DNA of 39,482 nucleotides from Acidobacteriota bacterium (GTDB taxonomy: Bacteria > Acidobacteriota > Terriglobia > Acidiferrales > UBA7541), in assembly GCA_003223325.1 (NCBI GenBank), contig QHYS01000076.1:1-39482 (forward strand). The letters run 5' to 3'. Position numbers and translations under genes: made by a program. This document shows, piece after piece, positions 1 through 8,358 of the stretch (its first letter is position 1; every line of letters starts with the position of its first letter). The notes under the pieces were generated by a model. The model ran no database searches and was not told where the DNA came from. It saw only the letters and a program-made list of their open reading frames with translations.

Positions 1-52
1 CAGAAACTAGCTAAGCTAGCTCTCACCGTTCCCGATCTCGGAACGAAACCTT

Positions 53-83
53 AAAAGGGCTGGACTCAAGTCCGGCCCTTTTT
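53..83 (+). terminator. Intrinsic terminator of a gene lying upstream of the window
   Basis: The arms AAAAGGGC-GGAC and GTCC-GGCCCTTTT pair around a TCAA loop, and the hairpin ends in a T run. It reads in the + direction, so it should end a transcript that enters from the left edge. A second small hairpin (CGTTCC ... GGAACG) lies just upstream at 28-46. Confidence 0.8.
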
Positions 84-322
84 CATTTCGCACGCTCCGG
101 CTTTTGGCTTCTAATCCCCAGCCCTTGGCAAGCGTTTAACCTGTAGCTTCAGCCCTCAAAAGTCCGTATCTTCTAGTACAGCACCCACTCTTACGCGACC
201 GACCTTTTCCCCCTGGGGAATTTCCTTTTGGGTAAGCGGCGCCTCAGTCCGGCCTCTCCGGTTTTTCGCGCGGCCCACACGTCGCCCTTAGGTGTGGATC
301 CCTGCATCGCCTGCTGGCGTAC
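84..322. other. Intergenic stretch without a recognisable gene
   Basis: I see no open frame with coding character, no RNA gene and no clear repeat between the left-edge terminator and the stop codon of the minus-strand quinone oxidoreductase. Confidence 0.5.
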
Positions 323-1291
323 TCACGGCACGAGCAGCAACTTCCCTGTCGTCCTCCGCGTCTCCAGGTCCTGCTGCGCTCGCGCCGCGTCGCTCAGCTT
401 GTAGACCTGTTCGATGCGCAGCTTCAGCTTTTTGCCGGCAATCTGCTGGAAGACTTCACGCGACCTCTGCTCGAGCTCTTTTCGCGTGGCGATATGATGA
501 CCAAGCGAAGGCCGCGTCAGAAATATCGACCCCTTTTGCGAAAGTAGAATCGGATCGAACGCCGGGACGGGCCCGCTAGCCGCCCCGAATAACACAAGGT
601 AACCGCGCGGCCGCAGCAGATTCAGGTCCTTGTCGAAGGTGCTTTTTCCCACCCCGTCGTAGATCACGTGCACGCCCTTGCCATCGGTCAGGCGCTTGGT
701 CTCCGCCTCAAAGTCCTGCCGCGTGTAGACGATCACATCGCAGGCCCCGGCCTCGCGCGCCAATTTCGCTTTCTCGTCCGTTCCCACCGTAGCAATCACG
801 CGCGCGCCGATCCGCTTGGCCATCTGCACCAGTAGCAGACCCACGCCGCCCGCTGCGGCGTGAACCAGCGCGATTTCTCTTCGTTTCAGCGGATACGTGT
901 CGTACACCAGATAGTGCGCAGTCATGCCCTGCAGCAGCGCCGCTGCGGCCTGCCGGTCGCTGATGCCCTTCTGAATGCGTACGCCGCGATCCGCCGGTAT
1001 GGCTGCATATTCCGCATAGGCCCCGAGGACTCCGCAGTAGCCCACCCGATCTCCCGCCTTCCAGCCTTTCACGCCGCTGCCAATCGCATGGATCACGCCG
1101 GCGGCTTCCATGCCGTCCACGAATGGTAGCGTCGAGGGATAACGTCCTTCACGGTAGTAAACGTCGATGAAGTTGATGCCAATGGCCGATATCTTCACCA
1201 CGATTTCGTTAGCCTTGGGCTGGGGAACGGGAAGCTCGACCTGCGTCAAAACTTCCGCACCGCCATGACGCGGCACCTGGATCGCTTTCAT
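323..1291 (-). CDS. NADPH:quinone oxidoreductase (zinc-independent MDR family)
   Basis: The 322-residue protein belongs to the medium-chain dehydrogenase/reductase superfamily, QOR branch, which reduces quinones or enones with NADPH in the cytosol. It starts MKAIQVPRHGG, has the nucleotide-binding loop AAAGGVGLLL at about 146-155, and ends GKLLLVP, all typical of QOR. No Cys ligands for a structural zinc are seen. The ATG at 1291 is chosen because the family begins at MKAI; the frame stays open 18 codons further upstream, but that part is unlike the family. The gene stands alone, and the next gene upstream on the same strand is the damaged methyltransferase. A second, divergent QOR lies at 27.6 kb. 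The substrate cannot be told from sequence. Confidence 0.9.
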   Translation of the reverse strand: MKAIQVPRHGGAEVLTQVELPVPQPKANEIVVKISAIGINFIDVYYREGRYPSTLPFVDGMEAAGVIHAIGSGVKGWKAGDRVGYCGVLGAYAEYAAIPADRGVRIQKGISDRQAAAALLQGMTAHYLVYDTYPLKRREIALVHAAAGGVGLLLVQMAKRIGARVIATVGTDEKAKLAREAGACDVIVYTRQDFEAETKRLTDGKGVHVIYDGVGKSTFDKDLNLLRPRGYLVLFGAASGPVPAFDPILLSQKGSIFLTRPSLGHHIATRKELEQRSREVFQQIAGKKLKLRIEQVYKLSDAARAQQDLETRRTTGKLLLVP

Positions 1292-1485
1292 AATAGTCAG
1301 CCGTCTCCGTCTAACCTGATTGCGGAACCGATTGTCGCCAGCCAATGCATCAGCCCTGCTGTGCGACCTGCGCTCAGAACAAGTATTTTCGGCGCGCTAA
1401 TATACACTGAGACCAACCGCTCCGGCATCATCTTCCTTCTCAGGTGGCGTCTCAATTGAATTCTCATGCTTGGCTTTAGATGATC

Positions 1486-2180
1486 TTACCTGGTCCATAC
1501 CAGCGCAAAACTTACTGGCCAGTTCAAGTAGTTTCGCCACTTCGGTTTGCTGATCAACCATTTCTCATCGATTACGCACTCACGGAACTCCGTGATGACG
1601 AGGCCTGCCTTGCTGGCAGCATCGAAGTGTTCGCTGAAGAGGTGAACATAAGACTGGATCCCAATCGCCTCGTGCTGCGTGGTCTACGGTGGTAATGAGT
1701 CGACATCCCTCGCATCAGGAAAAAGGGGTGATATCCGATCAACACAAAACGGCCACCTGCTACGAGCAGCCGCACAGCTTCCCGATAGACAGGCTCAAGC
1801 TCAGCCAAATGCTCATCTGCCAGCACCAGCATGCAGAGGTCGTAGGCAGAGGAGAGCAGCGGCGTGCCTGCCACATCGGCAAGATGCAATTGCTCGTACG
1901 CATGCTTGGAAGCCGCGATGTCCAGCATTCGCTGCGTGAGATCAACACCGTGGATGGCTCCCAGACCATGATTCCTAAGCCACACCCCGGTGCGGCCTGT
2001 TCCACAAGCCAAGTCTGCCGCGCGTCGGACCTGCCGCCAATTTACTGATCTGAGCGAGTCCAATAACGGCTGATCCAATCCGGCCGCTACGGTGACGTCG
2101 TAGTCGTTGGCCCATTCCGCATATCCCGTCTCAACCGGAACCACGGGATACCCGCGGCGATCAAACAAGGAAAAGTCCAT
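1486..2180 (-). pseudogene. Class I SAM-dependent methyltransferase, frameshifted
   Basis: From the ATG at 2180, which follows a strong AGGAAGGTGG ribosome site, the product shows the SAM-binding motif DLACGTGRTG (about 57-66), then GVDLTQRM and a strand FVLIGYHPFF. Around residue 164 (about 1680-1690) the frame is lost: the annotated frame becomes an Arg/Ser-rich tail. A second frame then continues with good family-like sequence (EAIGIQSYVHLFSEHF ... KPKWRNYLNWP) to a TAA at 1486-1488. A one-base deletion or two-base insertion near CACCGTAGACC explains this. The methyl acceptor is unknown. It is either a recent pseudogene or a sequencing indel; the rest of the reading frame is well preserved. 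Confidence 0.75.
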
Positions 2181-2276
2181 GATCCACCTTCCTATGTCCC
2201 ATGCGCTTTTGCCAATTCTGGAACTCTGCGATCCCTTCGCGCATTCTTCTTACGATTTTTCGCCGCGCGCTGGATA

Positions 2277-2340
2277 ATGCTGACCGTCCGATCAGGATGG
2301 TCAGCCCGTGCGAGCGACGCGAGTCGAGAGATCTCTCTGA
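2277..2340 (+). repeat. Dispersed imperfect palindromic repeat, copy 1
   Basis: GACCGTCCGATCAGGATGGTC is followed by a GAGTCGAGAGATCTCTC end. It resembles the copy at 28.67 kb (GACGATCCGACCAGGGTGGTC ... GAGGAATCTCTC). It lies between the divergent methyltransferase and SDR genes. Confidence 0.5.
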
Positions 2341-2375
2341 CCTTTGAGGCTGACCGCAACAGGAATAATACCTGC

Positions 2376-3123
2376 ATGGGCAGACTCGACGGAAAATTTG
2401 CGCTGATTACCGGAGGAAACAGCGGCATCGGCCGTGCCACCGCGCACCTTTTTATCGACGAGGGCGCGAAGGTCGCTGCGGCGCGCCGCCGATTCGCTCG
2501 GCTCCGCCGCTTTCGCGATTCGCGCGGACGTCACCGACGCCGCCGAACGCGAGCGCATGTTTTCCGAAGTGAAGCTGCGCTTCGGCGCGCTCGATATCCT
2601 TTTCGCCAATGCCGGCCTCTCCGCGCCTACCCCGCTCGGCCATACAGAAGTCTCCACTTTCGAGAAGCAAGTCCAGCTCAACTTTATTTCCGTCTTCTTC
2701 ACGGTGCAAGGCGCGGTGCCGCTCTTGCGCGATGGCGCGGCCATCGTCCTTATCAGTTCTTTGACCAGCAAAATTGGCATCCCTGCCACTTCCGCCTACG
2801 CCGGCAGCAAAGCTGCCGTGCGCGCCATGGCCCGGTGTATGGCCGCCGAGCTCAGCCCGCGCGGCATTCGCGTCAACGTGGTAACGCCCGGCTACACGCG
2901 CACGCCGCTCTGGGAGCGCACTCGCACGCCGCAGCAAATCGCCTCGGTAAACGAACTCCTGCCGAAGATCGTGCCGCTCGAACGCTGGGGCGAAGCCGAA
3001 GAAGTAGCTCGCGCCGTGCTCTTCCTCGCTTCGAGCGATTCTTCGTACATTCAGGGCGAAGAAATCGTCATCGACGGCGGCACCAGCAATCTCCCCGGCG
3101 GCACCCGCGCCTTCCGCGGCTGA
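2376..3123 (+). pseudogene. Short-chain dehydrogenase/reductase (SDR), broken by an internal deletion
   Basis: The N-terminus ([19 protein letters not shown]) carries the TGxxxGIG cofactor loop. About 35 residues in, after EGAKVA, the frame shifts. The rest, in frame +1, holds the other SDR landmarks: FANAG, the catalytic SAYAGSK (Tyr and Lys), PGYTRTPLW and the C-terminal [18 protein letters not shown]. The spacing between EGAKV and ADSLGS is about seven residues shorter than usual, so a deletion of roughly 20 nt is more likely than one missing base. It removes the second beta strand of the Rossmann fold, and the product is unlikely to work. Divergent from the damaged methyltransferase. Confidence 0.8.
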
Positions 3124-3186
3124 TCGCCGCGAAATGCTACAGAAATTCTGTCGCGATACAATGACGAGCGCCGGTCGGAGGCAGGA

Positions 3187-3864
3187 ATGCACGCCGCTGC
3201 GGTCCTCATTTTCATCTTGGCAGCGTTGCTGTTCAGCTATCTCTATATCATTCGCCCCTGGCACTTACATTGGGGCGCCACGCATCTCGATCGCATCGCC
3301 GTCCTCCCTGGCGACGCGCTCTCGCCCTACGCCTCGGCCGTAGTCACCCACGCCGTCAATATTGATGCGCCTGCCGAAGCCGTTTGGCGCTGGCTCGTGC
3401 AGATCGGGCAGGATCGCGGCGGATTCTACAGTTACAGCTTTCTCGAGAATCTTGTCGGCTGCGACATGCGCAACACCTTTCGCATCGTCCCCGAATGGCA
3501 GCAGCGCGCTATCGGCGACACCGTCTGGTTCGGCTCGCCCAAGCGCTTGGGCGGACGCGCCCGCATGATCGCGGCGCTCGTCGAGCCCATGCGCACGATG
3601 GTTCTCGCCACGCCCGCCGATTGGGAATTGATACGCGCTGGCAAAGAAGGACTCGATACGACATGGGCTTTCGCCTTGCAACGCAAGGGCGCGAACACCA
3701 CGCGCCTGATCGCACGGCTGCGCTCCGCCGCCAACGTGACGCTGTGGCAGCGCGTGATCAATTTCTTTTTTGAGCTAACGCATTTCGTGATGGAACGCAA
3801 GATGCTCCTGAACATTAAAAAACTGGCCGAAGCCGATCCTCAAGTTAGGCTTAGCGCGGCTTAG
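3187..3864 (+). CDS. SRPBCC-fold protein with N-terminal membrane anchor
   Basis: The 225-residue protein starts with a hydrophobic helix (residues 4-22). From about residue 55 it has an SRPBCC / polyketide-cyclase-like pattern: VNIDAPAEAVWRWLVQIGQDRGGFYSYSF, then IGDTVWFG and MVLATPADWEL, and a C-terminal helix with FFFELTHFVMERKML. Such START-like folds bind hydrophobic ligands; the ligand here is unknown. It follows the SDR remnant by about 65 nt and may have been its operon partner. The first in-frame ATG is 3187, preceded by GGAGGCAG. Confidence 0.75.
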   Translation: MHAAAVLIFILAALLFSYLYIIRPWHLHWGATHLDRIAVLPGDALSPYASAVVTHAVNIDAPAEAVWRWLVQIGQDRGGFYSYSFLENLVGCDMRNTFRIVPEWQQRAIGDTVWFGSPKRLGGRARMIAALVEPMRTMVLATPADWELIRAGKEGLDTTWAFALQRKGANTTRLIARLRSAANVTLWQRVINFFFELTHFVMERKMLLNIKKLAEADPQVRLSAA

Positions 3865-4671
3865 CGTCGCGGCTCCTCCTCCCCCTGACTTTGTCAACGC
3901 CGCGAAGCTCCTGATGTCCATGACGTTCGCGGTGATGGCCCCTGGGGCCATTTTCTGCAAGTGTTGATTCGGGGCGGCTTTAAGTCTTGCAATTGCAAAA
4001 CGGAAATGCTGATTCTGCGCGAGTTGCCAGCGCGCTTTGCGCAAGTGCTGATGCTGAGGAGCTTAGCTCCTTCGAATCGCTATTGGACGGTTGTGAAGGC
4101 CGACAAGGACAAAGCCTCCGGGCCGGCGAACTCCGCCGCGCGCTGAGCTACAAGGGGGCGGGTAGCTAGGTGAGATCGCCTCAAGCTGGGCAGCTCCTCG
4201 AAAACTCGCAGAGAGGATTGGGCGCCTGAGCATTGTTCGAAAAAGCAGGTTCCTTTCGGCCCGGCAGACTGGGTGGTCATTTTTAGCCGGAGCCATACTT
4301 CCAAGAGAGATCCCTCGCGCGATACTTCGCAATCGTTACATCTATTTTTCCGGGCAGGTCAACCGATGCGGCAGCTAAGGTCCCGGCGTCCGTAGTTAGC
4401 GCCGCAGAGGGTTCCGCATCGAAGAGAACCCGCACCCTTGAAACCGAAGGGTGCGGCACCCAACCTCCAAACCCGTCCGTGCCGGAATGCTATGCTTCGC
4501 TTCGAATGAAACGCAAGTTACCCTCGATGCGCCGACCGTCCGAGTCGACCCCTCCCCGGAGATCCCGGAGAACCCGGAGAAGGGTCCGCTTGTCACACGC
4601 GGCTTCACATTGATATCATTCATGCCACTGAGGTCCCCACCAGCCTTTGTGACCCCACGGAGGATACTCGT
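3865..4671. other. Gene-poor stretch with hairpins and repeat-like sequence
   Basis: Open frames here (for example 3961-4146 and 4080-4304) look like nothing I know and lack good ribosome sites. On the minus strand, 4268-4325 reads GCGAGGGATCTCTCTTGG, similar to the end of the dispersed palindromic repeat family. I call no gene. Confidence 0.4.
4430..4461. repeat. Overlapping hairpins around GGGTGCGGCACCC
   Basis: CCGCACCCTT and AAGGGTGCGG form a perfect 10-bp stem with a 7-nt loop (4430-4456). The right arm also belongs to the palindrome GGGTGC-G-GCACCC (4449-4461), so two folds exclude each other. No T run follows. A related CCGAAGGGTGCG occurs near 25.64 kb. Confidence 0.45.
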
Positions 4672-5269
4672 ATGTGGGAAGATAACTCTTATTTCTGGGT
4701 GGTGCTCTGCAGAAACCATTGGTTTCACGCTCGGAAGCTTCACCTCTCGCCCTCCTGTCAACCGCCCCTTCAAGGTCCGATGTGACGAGTGCGGGAAGGA
4801 GTATGTCTATAAGCCCTCAGAAGTGCTAAGAACCGAACAAGAACCACCTGAGTCATTCATCCCACATCCGTTATTTCGTGGTGAAGGCGTTCCGTACCCC
4901 GGAGAATCTGACGCTGAAAAAAGCCCGCTGGACATCGGAAGCCCCATGCAGATCGAACGGCGCCGCGCTACCCGCCATCTCTTCGGAGGAGCCGCCGAAG
5001 TGATCAATGTAGAATCACAGAAGCAACTCATGTCACTTACTCGCGACCTGAGTCTCTACGGTTGCTTCGTTACAAGCAAGGCTCCTTTCCCCAAAGGGAC
5101 AGGAGTCAGACTGAAAATTACAAATTCTAAAGCGAACTTCTCTGCTGTAGGTCATGTGGCCTATAACCTGCCCGACGAAGGGATGGGCATCGCGTTTGTC
5201 CAGGTTGAGCCCAAGGATCGAGCGGTTCTCGAAAAGTGGCTGGCTCCGGCAAGCGCGGGGCGATCGTAG
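4672..5269 (+). CDS. PilZ-domain protein with N-terminal Cys-pair module, probably frameshifted near its start
   Basis: The C-terminal part (from about 4946) is an acidobacterial-type PilZ domain: ERRRATRH, then DLSLYGCFV, and GMGIAFVQ, so cyclic-di-GMP binding is possible. Before it lies VRCDECGKEYVYKPSEVLR with a CxxC pair. In the other frame an ATG at 4672, behind a GGAGG ribosome site, opens MWEDNSYFWVVLCRNHWFH. From memory this pairs with the CDECGKEY segment in acidobacterial proteins. The two halves are out of frame, with the junction between about 4741 and 4765. The PilZ part can also be read in an ORF that opens far upstream at 4451, but that extra N-terminus looks non-coding. A second PilZ gene lies at 38.7 kb. 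Confidence 0.65.
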
Positions 5270-5721
5270 ACCACACCCAATCGATCCGCGTGCGATTTGA
5301 GGAGCGCTGGGATTGAGGCCCAATGTGATGCAGGCGCGAATTGCGCGTGCACACCCGCCGGCTTTCCATTTCCATAGCTGTTCGCACATAGGGCGTTCCT
5401 TTCGTCTTCTCAGCAACGCCAACTTTGTTGCCGCCAATTTCTTGCACACCGCAGCTAGCTTTGCGCCTTCCGGCTCCCGGGAGGCCTTGTTCAAGCAGGG
5501 TCCCCTAAGGGTCAGCGAATGAAACTGGAATCGCGACTCCTTTAAATCTCTCGCGACCAGTGGCTAGGTTTTCGTTTTCCGCGTCGGATTCGATAACGTC
5601 GTCAATTTTGGAAACGCAGCAGGAGTTCAGACCAAGGTCCGTCAAGGGTTTTTATGAAATGCCGGCATAAGTTCAGGTGAATCCGAATGCCCCGTAACTG
5701 CCAGCAATAATCACTGTAGAT
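5270..5721. other. Intergenic stretch without a recognised gene
   Basis: Both strands have open frames of 70-150 codons, but none resembles a family I know. A basic minus-strand frame (5033-5494) overlaps the PilZ gene in antisense and is probably a shadow. Confidence 0.4.
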
Positions 5722-5916
5722 GTGAAACTGAGGGTTCAACACAAAGACGGGCGCATCGAGACTCCAGATATTGCACAGTCGGTTTCGATCCTGGAGGGCG
5801 CCGAACTGGACCGAATCAGCTCAGGTGGGACGGAGCACTTTTTCACAAAGGACGACTACTACTGGGGTAAGGCCTCCGTCAGTCTTGGCCTGAGTTCATC
5901 TGAGCTCCCGATGTAA
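5722..5916 (+). CDS. Small conserved-looking hypothetical protein, C-terminus probably replaced
   Basis: A GTG start opens a 64-residue product beginning MKLRVQHKDGRIET, with SILEGAELDRI and HFFTKDDYYWG. The first 50 residues look like a genuine compact soluble domain; I do not know its function. The last 15 residues (KASVSLGLSSSELPM) are antisense to a truncated GIY-YIG gene, so the natural C-terminus seems to have been lost at a junction near 5865. The ribosome site is weak. Confidence 0.5.
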   Translation: MKLRVQHKDGRIETPDIAQSVSILEGAELDRISSGGTEHFFTKDDYYWGKASVSLGLSSSELPM

Positions 5917-6020
5917 ACCACTATGCCGTTCTGGTCGTCGAGCTCGTACACGCCCGGCTGGCTTCGGTCGATGTTGACCAGGCTTTCGACAAACGACCAC
6001 CACTGGGCCTGAATCAGCAT
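5859..6020 (-). pseudogene. GIY-YIG nuclease-like gene, truncated
   Basis: This frame is too short for most gene finders. An ATG at 6020 sits behind GGGAGGTG and encodes 53 residues. The central PGVYELDDQNGIVVYIGSS is the GIY-YIG signature (here GVY ... VYIG), and DELRPRL follows. The domain normally needs about 40 more residues, including the catalytic Glu. Here it ends at two TAG codons right where it meets the tail of the plus-strand 64-residue gene. Only the N-terminal half of the domain remains, so nuclease activity is unlikely. Confidence 0.65.
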
Positions 6021-6139
6021 TAGTAAGCACCTCCCATCAATCCGCGAACTTAGTTAGCACAAAGCATGGTAATTCAAAAGTTTGTCGACGGAAGACGGTG
6101 ATGAGCATCTCTGGTGCAGGAAGATATCTCGCAATACTG

Positions 6140-6177
6140 CAGATCCATCGCTCACGATGTTCGCTCGGGATGACGAT
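6140..6177 (-). repeat. Dispersed imperfect palindromic repeat, copy 2
   Basis: Read on the minus strand: TCATCCCGAGCGAACATCG followed by TGAGCGATGGATCTGC. This is the family pattern 'TCATYCTGAGC ... GAGCGANGGATCT'. Confidence 0.6.
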
Positions 6178-6190
6178 GCTCGTCGCATCG

Positions 6191-6322
6191 TCAATTTGCG
6201 ACAGGGCGGGCGCCGCGCTCGGCGACGAGCGTTTTTAGCATAGAGAGCAGGCTCGAGCCTGCGTCCGTCTTGGTCATGCAGCCTCGCGCTCCAGCTTTGA
6301 GGGCATTGCGCAGAATTTGTAC
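6191..6322 (-). pseudogene. C-terminal fragment of a response-regulator receiver domain
   Basis: The frame encodes VQILRNALKAGARGCMTKTD followed by AGSSLLSMLKTLV, then stops. This is the beta5-alpha5 end of a NarL-type receiver, with the conserved Lys in MTKTD. No N-terminal receiver half precedes it in frame; the haloacid dehalogenase ends there instead. The missing half matches the fragment at 7720-8001. The two ends share a 12-bp imperfect direct repeat (CGCAGAATTTGT and CGCAGAACTTGT on the + strand). Confidence 0.6.
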
Positions 6323-6347
6323 CGGTTCGGCGAGGAGATAAGCATCG

Positions 6348-7190
6348 TTAGGCGCCCAGTTGTTGAGCCAAGTCGATTGCGCTTGCCGAGACGACGTCGT
6401 AGTCGCCGGGCTGGGCCTTATCGGGCTTGCCAACGCTGCCGTTGCCGAATTCATCGGGACGGTAAATAAATCCGGTTCGCAGACCACAGCTGGTCGCGGC
6501 CTGTAAGTCACCCTTGTGGGCCGCGACCATCATGACTTGCTCCGGCTTGAGATCCAAATAATACGCGGCGGAGACGTACACCTCGCGATCGGGCTTGTAA
6601 TGCTTGACAAGTTCGGAGCCGAGGATAGCGTCCCACGGTAAACCGCCGAACTTAGCGAGGTTGGCCATGAGGGCGATATTGCCGTTCGAAAGCGGCGCGA
6701 TGATGTACTTTTTCTTTAGGCGGGTGAGCCCTGCGACGGAATCCGGCCAGGGCTCAAGCCGCCGCCAAACGTAGGTCCACGAGACCTTTTCTTCTTCGGT
6801 CAGTCCTTGGATTTTGTATTCCTTGAGCAATTCCTCCAGGATGATGCGGTGCAAATCATCGAGGCGAGTCCAAGGAATCTCGCCCTTGCGAACCTTGTCC
6901 ATGGTGGGCCGGTAGCCGAGCCGCCAACGATCGGCAAACTGCGCCCAGTCGATCTGTATGCCCTTGGCTTTGCCCCACTTCATGCCTTCGGCAATAACCG
7001 AACTGCGCCAATCCACGACGGTGCCAAATGTATCGAATACGAGCGCTTTCACATTCTCCAATTCGGGCGCCAATTCGCCCTGCGTGTCGCGGTTCGCCCC
7101 TTGCGCGAGAACCGGGTGCAATCCGGGAATGGAGATGACCGCTGTGCCGGCACCCACGAGGAATCTTCGGCGATCGACTTTGAAGTCCAT
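6348..7190 (-). CDS. Haloacid dehalogenase type II-like hydrolase with Tat signal
   Basis: The 280-residue protein begins with a twin-arginine signal (DRRRFLVGAGTAVI, residues 6-19) and a likely cleavage site near VLAQGA, so it should act outside the cytoplasm. HAD motifs: VFDTFGTVVDW with nucleophile Asp53, PLSNGN with Ser168, KHYKPD with Lys199, and VAAHKGDLQAA with Asp228. This matches L-2-haloacid dehalogenase-like enzymes, which release halide from 2-haloacids; the substrate is not provable here. The ATG at 7190 follows AAGGGGG. The gene is intact although it sits between two halves of a receiver domain. Four 24-bp-spaced repeats lie upstream. Confidence 0.85.
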   Translation of the reverse strand: MDFKVDRRRFLVGAGTAVISIPGLHPVLAQGANRDTQGELAPELENVKALVFDTFGTVVDWRSSVIAEGMKWGKAKGIQIDWAQFADRWRLGYRPTMDKVRKGEIPWTRLDDLHRIILEELLKEYKIQGLTEEEKVSWTYVWRRLEPWPDSVAGLTRLKKKYIIAPLSNGNIALMANLAKFGGLPWDAILGSELVKHYKPDREVYVSAAYYLDLKPEQVMMVAAHKGDLQAATSCGLRTGFIYRPDEFGNGSVGKPDKAQPGDYDVVSASAIDLAQQLGA

Positions 7191-7259
7191 CTGACGAACC
7201 CCCTTATGGCACCCCAATAGGCGCAAAACTGGCGCGCCTTGGTCACCCCGCAAGCTTCG

Positions 7260-7343
7260 GCTCGACTTTGCTAGGCACAAAAAGCGCGACTCTGTTGTAC
7301 GGCAGAAGCACGACTTTGTTTCCCGCGAAAAGCACATCCTGTT
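7260..7343. repeat. Four direct repeats at exact 24-bp spacing upstream of the dehalogenase
   Basis: The cores GCTCGACTTTGCT (7260), GCGCGACTCTGTT (7284), GCACGACTTTGTT (7308) and GCACATCCTGTT (7332) recur every 24 bp. They lie 70-150 bp upstream of the minus-strand dehalogenase start, so they could be iterated regulator sites. Alternatively they are the trace of an eight-residue protein repeat: one minus frame reads KVVLLPYN then RVALFVPS. Confidence 0.55.
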
Positions 7344-7719
7344 GGCAGCCTTTTCAGGGAGGACGGTTACTCTTGCCGGAAATACGCCGCTGGACTTCGA
7401 TAAAAAGCAGATCCCTGGGCCTTCCTACCCCAGCGTACGCAAACGCGACGCACGCCGAGGACCCCTGGTCGGGCCTCGGGATTACGACAAACGCTTCTTC
7501 AAAACGCACGGCCTTTTCGCACCGGTGGCGCGCTCCTTGCTTGAACTGGCTTGCCATTCCGTCCTTGAACTCTCCAGATGGCAGACTTATACACCGTTCG
7601 CAGTCATCGCGCCAGACGAAATGCGGATGGCAGCGGATGGCTAAGAGGGATTCTTCGGGTGTAAGGCTCGCGAACCCGGGCACGCGCCGTGTGATCGGAT
7701 CGTCAGGCGGGGCCGGGGG

Positions 7720-8001
7720 ACGCAGAACTTGTTCCGATTCAACCACGGTTAGGATCAGCACATCGGTGCGGGGATGCGCCTTCAGGATCGAGCGCGTAGC
7801 CTGTAATCCGTCGATGCCCGGCAGCCTCAGGACCGTGATCACAATATCTGGCGCCGACCAGTACGCTTCGCAAATGGCATCTTCGCCAGTGGCGGCCTCG
7901 CCGCAGATTTCAAAACCCTCCGCTCCTTGCAGCAACCTGGCCAGATCCTGGCGTACGATTTCGTGGTCGTCCACGAGAAGCAGGCGCGCTTTGGTCTTGG
8001 C
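7720..8001 (-). pseudogene. N-terminal part of a NarL-type response-regulator receiver, degenerate
   Basis: KARLLLVDDHEIVRQDLARLL opens the receiver, with the acidic pair DD intact. GEAATGEDA, PDIVITVLRLPGIDG and DVLILTVVESEQVLR follow. In this family the phosphoacceptor Asp sits in a 'MDLRLPG' context, and here the same place reads TVLRLPG, so the Asp is gone. After SEQVLR the sequence no longer resembles a receiver, although the frame stays open to 7354. The missing end of such a domain is found 1.4 kb away at 6191-6322. Confidence 0.65.
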
Positions 8002-8330
8002 CGTGCCGTCGGCGCCTTTGTGGGTCTGGAGATGGGCACCGTGGCGCGCACGGTTGTTCCTGTCGAGCCAGAGGCAATTTCCCTTTGATGCCAATCCCCT
8101 CTACAAATTTGGGCGAGGCGCCCCGTCCCTGATCGATGTCCTCGAGCGTCAGCTTGTCGTCTTTGATGTGCATGCGCACAGAGGTCCGGGTATGGGCATG
8201 CCGATGAATATTTGCCAGACCTTCCTGCACCACGCGGAAGAGAGAAATCTCCGTCGCGTCCGGCAAGCGGCCCAAGTCGGCCGGTGCTTCCTCTTGCGGG
8301 CGCATGAGCTTGACGAATGTTGTGCCGAAT
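8002..8330 (-). pseudogene. Sensor histidine kinase C-terminal fragment (HATPase)
   Basis: One frame holds LPDATEISLFRVVQEGLANI followed by HRHA (N box), EDIDQGRGASPKF (G1-like) and EGIGIKG (G2). A second frame then gives GTTVRATVPISRP, the usual last strand of these NarL-partner kinases. The part between is deleted and the frame is shifted. No sensor, HAMP or phosphoacceptor region precedes it; the phosphoesterase gene ends there. Kinase and receiver fragments are adjacent, as in an intact two-component operon, but neither is functional as read. Confidence 0.65.
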
Positions 8331-8358
8331 TGAAATTGCCAAGCCGTCGCGACCCTTA

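Noticed and set aside
4100-4170. tRNA-like TAGCTCAG word on the minus strand
   Set aside because: No acceptor stem, anticodon arm or T arm can be folded around it.
3961-4170. Short plus-strand ORFs after the SRPBCC gene
   Set aside because: No ribosome site, no hydrophobic or domain pattern; probably chance frames in GC-rich DNA.
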